Part shown: piece after piece, positions 16,630 through 24,904 of the stretch | Numbering within the stretch: the stretch's first letter is position 1 | How the letters are laid out: the number at the start of each line of letters is the position of its first letter | DNA from: Clostridia bacterium | GTDB taxonomy: Bacteria > Bacillota > Clostridia > Oscillospirales > Acutalibacteraceae | Direction: 5' to 3' | Assembly: GCA_017531385.1 (NCBI GenBank) | Contig: JAFXLD010000099.1 | Location: forward strand, 39,395 to 103,394 | Length of the DNA: 64,000 bases | Position numbers and translations under genes: made by a program | The notes under the pieces: model-generated | Databases searched by the model: none | Told to the model about the DNA's origin: nothing | Seen by the model: the letters and a program-made list of their open reading frames with translations, nothing else

Positions 16630-19326
16630 TTAACCTAATTTTTCAATACTTGATTTAAGAAGTGCTATCTTCTCCTGAAGCTTTGCGCCGTCTTCTTTCT
16701 GCTGAGCAATAACAGCTTCGGGAGCTTTTGCAAGGAAACCGGGATTATTCAGTTTGTTTTCAATAAAGCCGAGTTTCTTTTCTGCCTCTGCAAGTTCCTT
16801 ATTAAGTCTCTTCTTCTCAGCTTCAAAATCAACAAGCTGTGCAAGGGGAAGATAGATTGTCGCATCTGCAGTAACAATACTTACACTGCCTTCAATATCA
16901 AAGCTGTCTGCAACCTGAACATCGGATGCTGATGCGAGACGCTTGAAGAACTCTTTTCCGATTTCAAATGTATCTTTATATGAAGTTGCAACATAAACTT
17001 CAGCCTTCTTTGAAGGAGCAACATTCATTTCTGCACGGCGGTTACGGACTGCCTTGATTGCAGTCATAATGCGTTCCATTTCAGTTTCATCGTCTGTGAA
17101 AACGAGTTCATCTGTGAATTTTGGCCATTCTGAAATCATGATGGACTCACCTGCATGAGGAAGTGTCTGCCAGATTTCTTCTGTGATGAAAGGCATGAAA
17201 GGATGAAGAAGTTTGAGTGTGTTTGACATTACATAAACAAGTACACCCTTGCATGTTGCTTTCTTTTCTGCATCTTCGGAATTAAGACGAATTTTACAAA
17301 GCTCAATATACCAGTCACAGAGAACATCCCAGATGAAGTCATAGAGCTTCTGAACAGCAAGACCGAGTTCAAACTTATCAAGTGAAGCTGTAACTTCCTT
17401 TGCAAGTGTGTTGAACTGACTGAGAATCCATTTATCTTCGATTGCAAGATTTTCGGGAACATAAGGTGCGGGTTCATTTTCATCAAGATTCATAAGAACA
17501 AATCTTGCAGCATTCCAGAGCTTGTTTGCAAAGTTACGGCTTGCTTCAACTTTTTCGTCTGAAAAACGCATATCGTTTCCGGGACTGTTGCCTGTTGCAA
17601 GAGTAAATCTCAGAGCATCAGCACCGTACTGGTCGATAATTTCAAGGGGATCAATACCGTTACCGAGGGACTTTGACATCTTTCTGCCCTGTGCATCACG
17701 GACAAGACCGTGAATAAGAACCGTATCAAAGGGAACCTGTCCTGTGTATTCAAGAGCTGAGAATATCATTCTTGAAACCCAGAAACCGATGATATCGTAG
17801 CCTGTAACGAGTGTATTTGTGGGATAGTAATGCTTGAGGTCTGCTGTTTCTTCGGGCCAACCGAGTGTTGAGAAGGGCCAGAGGGCTGATGAGAACCATG
17901 TATCGAGTGTATCAGGATCCTGATTAAGATTCTTACTTCCACAGTGAGGACAAGTATCAACATTTGTTTTTGAAACTGTCATCTTTCCGCATTCTTCACA
18001 ATACCATGCAGGAATTCTGTGACCCCACCAGAGCTGACGTGAAATACACCAGTCACGTGTGCCGTTCATCCAGTTGAGATAGTTCTTTGTGAATCTTTCG
18101 GGAATAAACTTTGTTTCACCCTTTTCAACTGCTTCAATTGCAGGTTTTGCAAGGGGTACCATACGAACGAACCACTGCTTTGAAACCATAGGCTCAATTG
18201 TGTTGTGACAACGGTAGCAAGTGCCGACTTCATGCTTACGGGGTTCAACCTCTTTGAGGTATCCGCCTGCTTCAAGGTCTGCAAGTATTGCTTTTCTTGC
18301 TTCCTTTGTTGTCATACCTGCGTACTTACCGCAGTCAAGAACTTCAGGTTCATTTTCAGTTGCTCTGCCGCTTGCGATAAGCTCATCGGCAATTCTCTTA
18401 TCTTCGGCACCTGTAAGACGACCGTCATATGTGAAAGTACGGACAATGGGAAGATTATTTCTCTGACCGACTTCAAAGTCGTTGGGGTCATGAGCAGGTG
18501 TGATTTTAACAACGCCTGTACCCTTTGTCATATCTGCATGTTCATCACATACAATAGGAATTTCTTTATTAAGAAGAGGAAGAATGACATGACAGCCGTG
18601 AAGATGCTTATATCTTTCATCTTCTGCATTGATAGCAACAGCTGTGTCACCAAGCATTGTTTCGGGACGGGTTGTTGCAAGTTCAAGCTTCTCGCCTGTT
18701 TCCTTTACAGTGTAAAGAAGATGCCAGAAATTGCCGTCTTTTTCTTCGTATTCAACTTCAGCATCTGAAATTGAAGTATTACAGAAAGGACACCAGTTAA
18801 CCATACGGTTTCCTCTGTAAATAAGGTCTTTTTCATAAAGACGGACAAAAACTTCATTAACGGCCTTATTACAGCCTTCATCGAGAGTGAATCTCTCTCT
18901 GTCCCAGTCACAGGATGAACCGAGTTTCTTGAGCTGTTCAACGATTCTTCCGCCGTACTGTTTTTTCCAGTCCCAAGCTCTTTCAAGGAATTTTTCTCTG
19001 CCGAGATCTTCCTTTGTGAGACCTTCCTTCTTCATAGCCTCAACAATTTTAGCCTCTGTTGCGATAGAAGCATGGTCTGTGCCGGGAAGCCAGAGTGTAT
19101 CAAAGCCCTGCATTCTTCTGAAACGGATAAGAATGTCCTGCAAAGTGTTATCAAGGGCATGTCCCATGTGAAGCTGACCTGTGATATTGGGTGGGGGAAT
19201 AACTATTGTGTAAGTCTGTTTGCTTTCATCGCGTTCAGCGTGAAAATATTTGCCGTCAAGCCAGGTTTTATAAATTCTGTCTTCAACGTTTTTAGGATTA
19301 TACTGTTTTTCAAGTTCCTTGCTCAT
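16630..19326 (-). CDS. valS: Valine-tRNA ligase
   Basis: 898 residues, usual for bacterial ValRS. Class I signature PPNITGQLHMGHALDNT (HIGH motif as HMGH), editing domain with TTRPETMLGDTAVAI, KMSKS loop GRKMSKSLGNG, and the C-terminal coiled-coil arm characteristic of ValRS (VDFEAEKKRLNKELAEAEKK to the end). SD AGGAGG. Controlled by the T-box leader directly upstream. Confidence 0.98.
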   Translation of the reverse strand: MSKELEKQYNPKNVEDRIYKTWLDGKYFHAERDESKQTYTIVIPPPNITGQLHMGHALDNTLQDILIRFRRMQGFDTLWLPGTDHASIATEAKIVEAMKKEGLTKEDLGREKFLERAWDWKKQYGGRIVEQLKKLGSSCDWDRERFTLDEGCNKAVNEVFVRLYEKDLIYRGNRMVNWCPFCNTSISDAEVEYEEKDGNFWHLLYTVKETGEKLELATTRPETMLGDTAVAINAEDERYKHLHGCHVILPLLNKEIPIVCDEHADMTKGTGVVKITPAHDPNDFEVGQRNNLPIVRTFTYDGRLTGAEDKRIADELIASGRATENEPEVLDCGKYAGMTTKEARKAILADLEAGGYLKEVEPRKHEVGTCYRCHNTIEPMVSKQWFVRMVPLAKPAIEAVEKGETKFIPERFTKNYLNWMNGTRDWCISRQLWWGHRIPAWYCEECGKMTVSKTNVDTCPHCGSKNLNQDPDTLDTWFSSALWPFSTLGWPEETADLKHYYPTNTLVTGYDIIGFWVSRMIFSALEYTGQVPFDTVLIHGLVRDAQGRKMSKSLGNGIDPLEIIDQYGADALRFTLATGNSPGNDMRFSDEKVEASRNFANKLWNAARFVLMNLDENEPAPYVPENLAIEDKWILSQFNTLAKEVTASLDKFELGLAVQKLYDFIWDVLCDWYIELCKIRLNSEDAEKKATCKGVLVYVMSNTLKLLHPFMPFITEEIWQTLPHAGESIMISEWPKFTDELVFTDDETEMERIMTAIKAVRNRRAEMNVAPSKKAEVYVATSYKDTFEIGKEFFKRLASASDVQVADSFDIEGSVSIVTADATIYLPLAQLVDFEAEKKRLNKELAEAEKKLGFIENKLNNPGFLAKAPEAVIAQQKEDGAKLQEKIALLKSSIEKLG

Positions 19327-19346
19327 AAAATTACCTCCTTAGATAT

Positions 19347-19378
19347 AAAAAAACTTCGTCCCGTAAAACAGGACGAAG
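19347..19378 (-). terminator. T-box-controlled terminator of valS
   Basis: 8-bp stem, 9-base loop, T7 on the minus strand; mutually exclusive with the T-box antiterminator. Confidence 0.9.
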
Positions 19379-19589
19379 CGAAACTCTCCGTGGTACCACC
19401 TGAATTCAGTCAAACGACTGCACTCGAAGTCTTTAACGCAGAAATACGTCGGGTTCTAATCAGCAATAGCTTTTCTTCCCGATGCTCACAGGCTACCTTC
19501 ATTCAGTCTTTACTCAAAGGCTTGCACCAACCGCCTTCTCTCTGGGAGAAAGAAAGAATTACTCCTCCTGCTCATCGCAAATCAATATT
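19347..19589 (-). ncRNA. T-box riboswitch (tRNA-Val-responsive leader of valS)
   Basis: Read on the minus strand from 19589. Stem I starts with the AGGAGTAA kink-turn element, then CAGAGAG bulge and GGTTGGTGCAAGCC terminal loop. The presumed specifier loop GAAGGTAGCC places a GUA (Val) codon at 19496-19494. The antiterminator T-box core GGTGGTACCACGG lies at 19400-19388. The leader ends in a terminator stem CTTCGTCC / GGACGAAG (19354-19378) followed by seven U's. Uncharged tRNA-Val would pair with the specifier and T-box and prevent termination. The specifier position is inference. Confidence 0.95.
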
Positions 19590-19595
19590 GAAAAT

Positions 19596-19624
19596 ATTTT
19601 AACATAACAATCAATTCAAGTCAA
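19596..19624 (-). promoter_or_regulatory. Promoter of the T-box-valS-folC transcript
   Basis: Minus strand TTGACT, 17 bases, TAAAAT; predicted start near 19589, immediately before stem I of the T-box. Confidence 0.78.
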
Positions 19625-19627
19625 GAG

Positions 19628-20017
19628 TTATTTTACTCTGCACATCGTAAAACTTGCTTTTGCGATTTTTTTACCGTTTTCGTCAGTCAGCATCGCTTCA
19701 CAGAAAACAAGCGTTTTTCCTCTTCTAATGACCTTTGCTTCTGCAATTAGTTTTTTGCCTGTGCCTGCACTTAAAAAGCTGATATTGCCGTCAGCAGAAA
19801 CAAACGCAATTTCATCAGCATTCGCAGCAACGGCACATGCAAAATCAGCAAGTGTGAACATAACACCGCCTTGCACACAGTTATTACCGTTATAATGTCT
19901 TTCATCAATGTCAATCGAAACAACCGAATGCATATTATCGGCTTCAATAATTTCGCAACCGAAATTCATTGCAACACGGTCATTACCGAAAAAGTTTCTT
20001 AATTCTTCAAGTGTCAT
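19628..20017 (-). CDS. PaaI-family hotdog thioesterase
   Basis: 129 residues, single hotdog domain; predicted to hydrolyse acyl-CoA thioesters in the cytoplasm. The PaaI-type motif is seen as NCVQGGVMFTLADFACAVAAN (the catalytic-region helix), followed by the strands ISFLSAGTGKKLIAEAKVIRRGKT. The usual HGG is QGG here, as in many PaaI-like members. It starts 11 bp after recD2, so the two are co-transcribed. Substrate unknown. Confidence 0.85.
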   Translation of the reverse strand: MTLEELRNFFGNDRVAMNFGCEIIEADNMHSVVSIDIDERHYNGNNCVQGGVMFTLADFACAVAANADEIAFVSADGNISFLSAGTGKKLIAEAKVIRRGKTLVFCEAMLTDENGKKIAKASFTMCRVK

Positions 20018-20028
20018 ATTTTTACCTC

Positions 20029-22230
20029 TCAGGATTTCAGCATAGTTTTTAACATAGAATATCTTTTATTCTGCTTATTATTTTCAATCATCTTATCAAG
20101 TTTATCCCGACTTCCTACAATTATTATCATCTTTTTGGCTCTTGTTATCGCCGTGTAAAGTAGATTTCTATAAAGAAGCATAGGCGGTACATCTGCAACA
20201 GGCATAACAACGCAGTCATATTCACTGCCCTGACTTTTATGCACCGTAACTGCATATGCAAGCTCAAGTTCAGAAGCCGACGGAATCGGATAAACAACTT
20301 CCCTGCCTTCATCAAAAACAATTTTCATACATTCATTTTTGACATTTATCTCCTGAATAATACCGATATCACCATTAAATAGTCCCGAGCCTGATTCTCT
20401 GCCTCTTTCCCAAGGAATATCGTAATTATTCTTAATCTGCATGACCTTGTCACCCTGACGGAAAAGTCTGCCTGCAACTTTACATTCAGCCTTATTTTCA
20501 TCGTAAGGATTAAGCACATTCTGCAGTTGTCTGTTGAGATTTATCGTTCCGCAGTCACCTTTTCGTGAGGGGCACAGAACCTGAATATCTGCTATCGGTG
20601 AAAAACCGTAAGCTTTCGGCAATCTTTCACAGCAAAGCTCGGATACGGTTTTAGCTGTAATTAGAGGACTTTCTCTTTGCATAAAGAAAAAGTCATTATC
20701 CTTTGAATCAAGCACCGGCTGTTTACCCTCAATTACATCATGTGCATTGGTAACAATCAAGCTTTCTTTTGCTTGTCTGAATATCTCAGTAAGTCTTACA
20801 ACAGGAACTCTTTCCGAAGCTATAATATCACCGAGAACATTACCTGCATCGACAGCGGGAAGCTGGTCGGGATCTCCGACCAGAATTACACGACAACCGA
20901 ATCTAACTGCATCAAGGAAATGTGAAAACAGGAAAACATCAACCATTGAAACTTCATCAAGAATTATAACATCAGCTTCAAGAGGATTCACCTTATTGCG
21001 TTTAAAATCGAGTTTTTTTCCGTCTGTCCATTCAACCTCAAGAAGCCTGTGAATGGTTTTTGCTTCATATCCCGTAAGCTCACTCATTCTCTTTGCTGCT
21101 CTTCCTGTGGGTGCAGCAAGCATAATCTCCATTTTTTTGCGTTCAAAGAAATTAATAATTCCTTTGACAACCGTTGTTTTACCTGTACCGGGACCTCCAG
21201 TCAGCACAAGTATTCCGCCGTGAGCCGCAAGTTTTATTGCTTCTCTCTGACGGCTTTCATATTTTATATTGTTTTCTTTTTCAATGCGGTTAATTTCACT
21301 CTCTGCCGCATCGATATCACTTGCAGAAAATTTCAGAAACATATTCAGTTTTTCCGCAATGGTGCTTTCGGCTCTGTATACATCGGGCAGACTGAGAAAT
21401 TCTTTTTCTTTCATTTCAAATGACATCAGCAATTTATTCAGAAGCATTTCATCAACTGCATCTTCTGCCTCTTTTTCGGTTACACCAAGTAATTCACAGC
21501 AAAGAGGAACCACTTTTTTGCGTGGCAGACACGTATGTCCGTTAAAAAGATTATATCTGATTATATGTGAAATTCCGGCTCTGAGTCTGTGCTTCGGTAA
21601 CGGTGCGAAATCAAGCTCCGATGCGATTTTTTCAGCTCTTTCAAATGAAATAATCTGAGCATCACCGCAAAGAATATACGGATTTTCTTCAATTATTTCA
21701 ACGGCGTTTACACCAAGCTCCTTGAAAATTCTTATACATTCAGACGGAGTAAGTCCGTATTTTTCAAGTCCCAGAATAACAGTTCTGACAGCAAATTGTT
21801 TTTTAAATTCGGCAGAAATAAGCTGAGCCTTGTCTTTAGAAATACCTTTAATAACAGCAAGCCGTTCAGGTTCATTTTCGATTACATTAAATGTGTTATC
21901 ACCGAAACGCTCTACTATATATGTTGCAGTTTTAGGTCCGATTCCTTTTATTGCACCCGACGACAGATATTTAAGAAACTGCGCAGCCGTATCGGGCAGA
22001 TAACGCTCAAAACGAATTACCCTGAACTGTCTGCCGAAGCTCTGATGCATATCCCATGTACCTGTAAGAACAACTTTTTCACCTGCTGTAATCTCAGGAA
22101 GGGTGCCGACAGCAGTAATAAGCTCACCGCCGCTTGAAACATCAAGGACAGTGAATGAATTTTCGGAATTATAGAAAACAACATCTTCCACAATTCCTGT
22201 TATTTGTTGATACTCTGCATAATCCTGCAT
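20029..22230 (-). CDS. recD2: RecD2-type ATP-dependent DNA helicase
   Basis: 733 residues, superfamily 1B 5'-3' helicase of the RecBCD-independent RecD2 group. An N-terminal OB/HhH region (about 1-180, including SSGAIKGIGPKTATYIVERFGD) precedes Walker A LTGGPGTGKTTVVKG (near residue 345), AAPTGRAAKRMSE, DEVSMVDVFL, VGDPDQLPAVDAGNVL, and C-terminal AVTVHKSQGSEYDCVVMP and YTAITRAKK. Roles in DNA repair and replication-fork processing are known for the family. SD ACGGAG. Divergent from ldh with only 40 bp between start codons. Confidence 0.95.
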   Translation of the reverse strand: MQDYAEYQQITGIVEDVVFYNSENSFTVLDVSSGGELITAVGTLPEITAGEKVVLTGTWDMHQSFGRQFRVIRFERYLPDTAAQFLKYLSSGAIKGIGPKTATYIVERFGDNTFNVIENEPERLAVIKGISKDKAQLISAEFKKQFAVRTVILGLEKYGLTPSECIRIFKELGVNAVEIIEENPYILCGDAQIISFERAEKIASELDFAPLPKHRLRAGISHIIRYNLFNGHTCLPRKKVVPLCCELLGVTEKEAEDAVDEMLLNKLLMSFEMKEKEFLSLPDVYRAESTIAEKLNMFLKFSASDIDAAESEINRIEKENNIKYESRQREAIKLAAHGGILVLTGGPGTGKTTVVKGIINFFERKKMEIMLAAPTGRAAKRMSELTGYEAKTIHRLLEVEWTDGKKLDFKRNKVNPLEADVIILDEVSMVDVFLFSHFLDAVRFGCRVILVGDPDQLPAVDAGNVLGDIIASERVPVVRLTEIFRQAKESLIVTNAHDVIEGKQPVLDSKDNDFFFMQRESPLITAKTVSELCCERLPKAYGFSPIADIQVLCPSRKGDCGTINLNRQLQNVLNPYDENKAECKVAGRLFRQGDKVMQIKNNYDIPWERGRESGSGLFNGDIGIIQEINVKNECMKIVFDEGREVVYPIPSASELELAYAVTVHKSQGSEYDCVVMPVADVPPMLLYRNLLYTAITRAKKMIIIVGSRDKLDKMIENNKQNKRYSMLKTMLKS

Positions 22231-22270
22231 AATTACTCCGTAAAAAGATATAATAATATCGGTGATTTAT

Positions 22271-23200
22271 ATGGATGACAATAAAAAAGTGGTTGTAATC
22301 GGAACAGGCTTCGTCGGAATGAGCTGTGCATATGCTCTTCTGAATCAGAATGTCTGTGATGAGCTTGTACTGATAGATATAAACGAAGAAAAAGCCAAAG
22401 GTGAAGCAATGGATCTTAACCATTCACTTGCATTCTCTCCTGCAGAAATGAGAATTTACAGCGGTAAATACGCTGACTGCAATGATGCCGATATAATAGT
22501 TATTGCAGCAGGTGTGAATCAGAAAGAAGGTGAATCAAGAATTGACCTTCTCAAAAGAAACAAAACTGTATTTCAATCAATTATTCAGCCTGTAATTGAT
22601 TCGGGATTTGACGGAATTTTTCTGATTGCAACAAATCCCGTTGATATTATGACATATATAACAAAAGAACTTTCAGGTTTTGATAAATCAAAGGTAATCG
22701 GAACCGGAACAAGTCTTGATACTGCAAGACTTCGATATCTTCTCGGTCATTTTCTTGATATATCACCTAAAAATATTCACGCATATGTTATGGGTGAACA
22801 CGGTGACAGCGAAATGATTCCCTGGTCACAGGCAACAGCCGGCACAAAACCGATCTTATCAATTTGCAAAGATGAGAATTCTCTTAAAAAAATCGCTGAT
22901 GATGTAAAATATGCCGCCGGTGAAATTATAAAAGCAAAAAACGCCACCTACTATGGTATCGGAATGGCGCTTGTGCGTATAATCAAAGCTATTCTTAACA
23001 ATGAAAACAGCATAATTACAGTTTCTGCTTATCTTGACGGTGAATTCGGTTTTCACGATATTTATGCCGGTGTTCCGTCCGTAATAAACAGAAGCGGATT
23101 CCGTGAAATAGTTGAAGTAAAATTTACCGATGAAGAACGCAATCAATTCACAGAAAGCTGTAATTTTCTCAGAACAACAACAGATAAAATCAGAAATTAA
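22271..23200 (+). CDS. ldh: L-lactate dehydrogenase
   Basis: 309 residues from ATG 22271; the in-frame GTG at 22262 lies in the SD GGTGAT. Reduces pyruvate to L-lactate with NADH. Motifs: Rossmann VIGTGFVGMSCAYAL, DINEEKAKGEAMDL, ATNPVDIMTY, the LDH-specific GTGTSLDTARLRYLL, and active-site GEHGDSE. Gln-Lys-Glu-Gly-Glu-Ser-Arg in the substrate loop (NQKEGESR) fits LDH rather than malate dehydrogenase, which carries Arg in place of Gln. Its last 4 bp overlap the end of the convergent mreB-like gene with no terminator between. Confidence 0.95.
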   Translation: MDDNKKVVVIGTGFVGMSCAYALLNQNVCDELVLIDINEEKAKGEAMDLNHSLAFSPAEMRIYSGKYADCNDADIIVIAAGVNQKEGESRIDLLKRNKTVFQSIIQPVIDSGFDGIFLIATNPVDIMTYITKELSGFDKSKVIGTGTSLDTARLRYLLGHFLDISPKNIHAYVMGEHGDSEMIPWSQATAGTKPILSICKDENSLKKIADDVKYAAGEIIKAKNATYYGIGMALVRIIKAILNNENSIITVSAYLDGEFGFHDIYAGVPSVINRSGFREIVEVKFTDEERNQFTESCNFLRTTTDKIRN

Positions 23201-24216
23201 AACTCATCACGGTATTTAAACTCATATCCGTTCTTTTTAAGCTTTTTAATATTATGAAGTGACTTTCCGAGACCTTTGGCAACACAAAGCCATGGGTCTT
23301 TTGCAATTCTTACGGGAACACCTGTTGAACTTTCAAGAAATGCATCAATTCCGTAAAGAAGCGAGCCTTTTCCCGTAAGTACAATTCCGCTTTCAAAAAT
23401 ATCGGCAGAAAGTTCGGGAGATATTGATGAAAAAACTTCTTTAACACCTGTCAGAATAAGATCAACATGCTCTTTTATTGCCCAGTAAACTTCGGTTGAT
23501 GTTATTTCAAAGTTAATGGGGGTTCCCGTTACGGCATTTCTGCCTTTTGAAATAAGAGCAATTTCTTCATTGCGGATGACTGCTCCGCCGATTGTTCTTT
23601 TTATATTTTCCGCAGTAAGATAACCGACTTCAATATCCCTTTCTCTGCGAAGGTATCTGATAATATCCTGAGTAAAAGATTCCGACGCAAATCTTATAGT
23701 TTTTGATACAGCGATACTTCCCATTGTAACAACGGCAATATCAACAGTGCCTCCGCCGATATCAATAATCATCGTTCCGTAAGGCTTTGTAAAAACAACA
23801 TCTGCACCAACTGCCGCAGCATACGAATGCTCCATAATACAGACTTTTCCTGCACCTGACATTTCAAGAACATCAAGAATAGCCTTTCTTTCAAGGCTTG
23901 TTATATCCGACGGCACTCCTGCGATAATATTGGGTTTCAGAATGGTAAGCTTACAGACTTTATCAACAAAATCACTGAGCATTGCTACTGTTTTGCTCAG
24001 ATCAGAAACCACACCGTCGCTGAACGGATGAATAATCTCTATTGAACCGGGAGTTCTGCCTGTCATGGCAAAAGCAGATTCGCCAAGAGCGAGAATTTTC
24101 CCGTTATGAGCATCACACGCAATAACACTGGGCCTTGAAAACACAATACCTTTGCCTTCCACATAAGCTGTCATGTTGGATGTTCCTATATCAATTCCTA
24201 TACAAAGTCCGGTCAA
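23197..24216 (-). CDS. MreB/Mbl-family actin-like protein
   Basis: 339 residues starting at a TTG codon (no ATG in frame nearby; very strong SD GGGGGTGA). MreB proteins form filaments under the membrane and direct lateral wall synthesis. Phosphate-1 motif GIDIGTSNMTAYVEGKGIVF, HPFSDGVVSD, phosphate-2 MIIDIGGGTVDIAVV, EHSYAAAVGAD, and adenosine motif SGIVLTGKGSLLYG are all seen. mreC and mreD do not follow; it stands alone under a good promoter, as mbl- or mreBH-like paralogues often do. Confidence 0.9.
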   Translation of the reverse strand: MTGLCIGIDIGTSNMTAYVEGKGIVFSRPSVIACDAHNGKILALGESAFAMTGRTPGSIEIIHPFSDGVVSDLSKTVAMLSDFVDKVCKLTILKPNIIAGVPSDITSLERKAILDVLEMSGAGKVCIMEHSYAAAVGADVVFTKPYGTMIIDIGGGTVDIAVVTMGSIAVSKTIRFASESFTQDIIRYLRRERDIEVGYLTAENIKRTIGGAVIRNEEIALISKGRNAVTGTPINFEITSTEVYWAIKEHVDLILTGVKEVFSSISPELSADIFESGIVLTGKGSLLYGIDAFLESSTGVPVRIAKDPWLCVAKGLGKSLHNIKKLKKNGYEFKYRDEF

Positions 24217-24237
24217 AATCTCACCCCCTGTTGTTTA

Positions 24238-24266
24238 ATTATACTTTTATTTTATATCATAGTCAA
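24238..24266 (-). promoter_or_regulatory. Promoter of the mreB-like gene
   Basis: Minus strand TTGACT, 17 bases, TATAAT. Confidence 0.82.
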
Positions 24267-24269
24267 GAT

Positions 24270-24305
24270 AAAAATAAGAAGTCGGTTTTTTTATGACCAA
24301 CTTCT
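24270..24305 (-). terminator. Terminator of the iorAB operon
   Basis: 10-bp stem AGAAGTTGGT / ACCGACTTCT (one G-U pair), then TATTTTT on the minus strand, 12 bp past the iorB stop. It lies just upstream of the mreB promoter. Confidence 0.78.
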
Positions 24306-24317
24306 GTTAATAGATTT

Positions 24318-24887
24318 TTATGCATCATAACCAAGGGCAAAAGCTTTAAGATTAAGCTCCTTGAATTTAGCAGGAACTGTTTCTTCAACCACCTTTTCCC
24401 ATGCTTCCTTTGAGAATTCCATGTGTTTTGCAACAACGCCCATCAGAACAACGTTAACTGCCTTTGATGAACCAGCTTCAACGGCAAGTGAAAGTGCATC
24501 GATTGCTGTAACATCTGCTTTTTCTTTAAGCTGTTCAAGAACACCTGCAGGATATTCAGCAGCACCCGTTACAACGGACATGGGGTCAATCTGCTGAGTG
24601 TTAACAACAATTTTACCGCCTTTTTTAAGGAAAGGAAGATATCTTGCCGCTTCAAGCAGTTCAAAAGCAATAATAAGGTCTGCTTCACCTTTTTCAATGA
24701 TGGGTGAATGCACTTCTTCACCGTATCTTACATAAGTTATAACGGAACCGCCTCTCTGGCTCATTCCGTGAACTTCGGAAACCTTTACGTCGTAACCTGC
24801 ACTGATAACAGCATTACCTAAAAGACGGCTTGCAAGAAGAGTTCCCTGTCCGCCGACACCGACAATCATTACACTGTATGTATTCAT
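24318..24887 (-). CDS. iorB: Indolepyruvate:ferredoxin oxidoreductase, beta subunit
   Basis: 189 residues, pyruvate-ferredoxin-oxidoreductase gamma-type domain. With IorA it oxidatively decarboxylates aryl 2-oxoacids (from Trp, Phe, Tyr) to aryl-acyl-CoA, reducing ferredoxin. Motifs: VGVGGQGTLLASRLLG, VSEVHGMSQRGGSVITYVR, and LIIAFELLEAARYLPFL. It starts 17 bp after iorA ends. SD AAAGGAG. Confidence 0.95.
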   Translation of the reverse strand: MNTYSVMIVGVGGQGTLLASRLLGNAVISAGYDVKVSEVHGMSQRGGSVITYVRYGEEVHSPIIEKGEADLIIAFELLEAARYLPFLKKGGKIVVNTQQIDPMSVVTGAAEYPAGVLEQLKEKADVTAIDALSLAVEAGSSKAVNVVLMGVVAKHMEFSKEAWEKVVEETVPAKFKELNLKAFALGYDA

Positions 24888-24904
24888 TTCAGTAAACTCC
24901 TTTC

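Noticed and set aside
18205-18768. 187-residue plus-strand ORF
   Set aside because: Antisense to valS, Cys/Phe-rich, no SD; a frame shadow.
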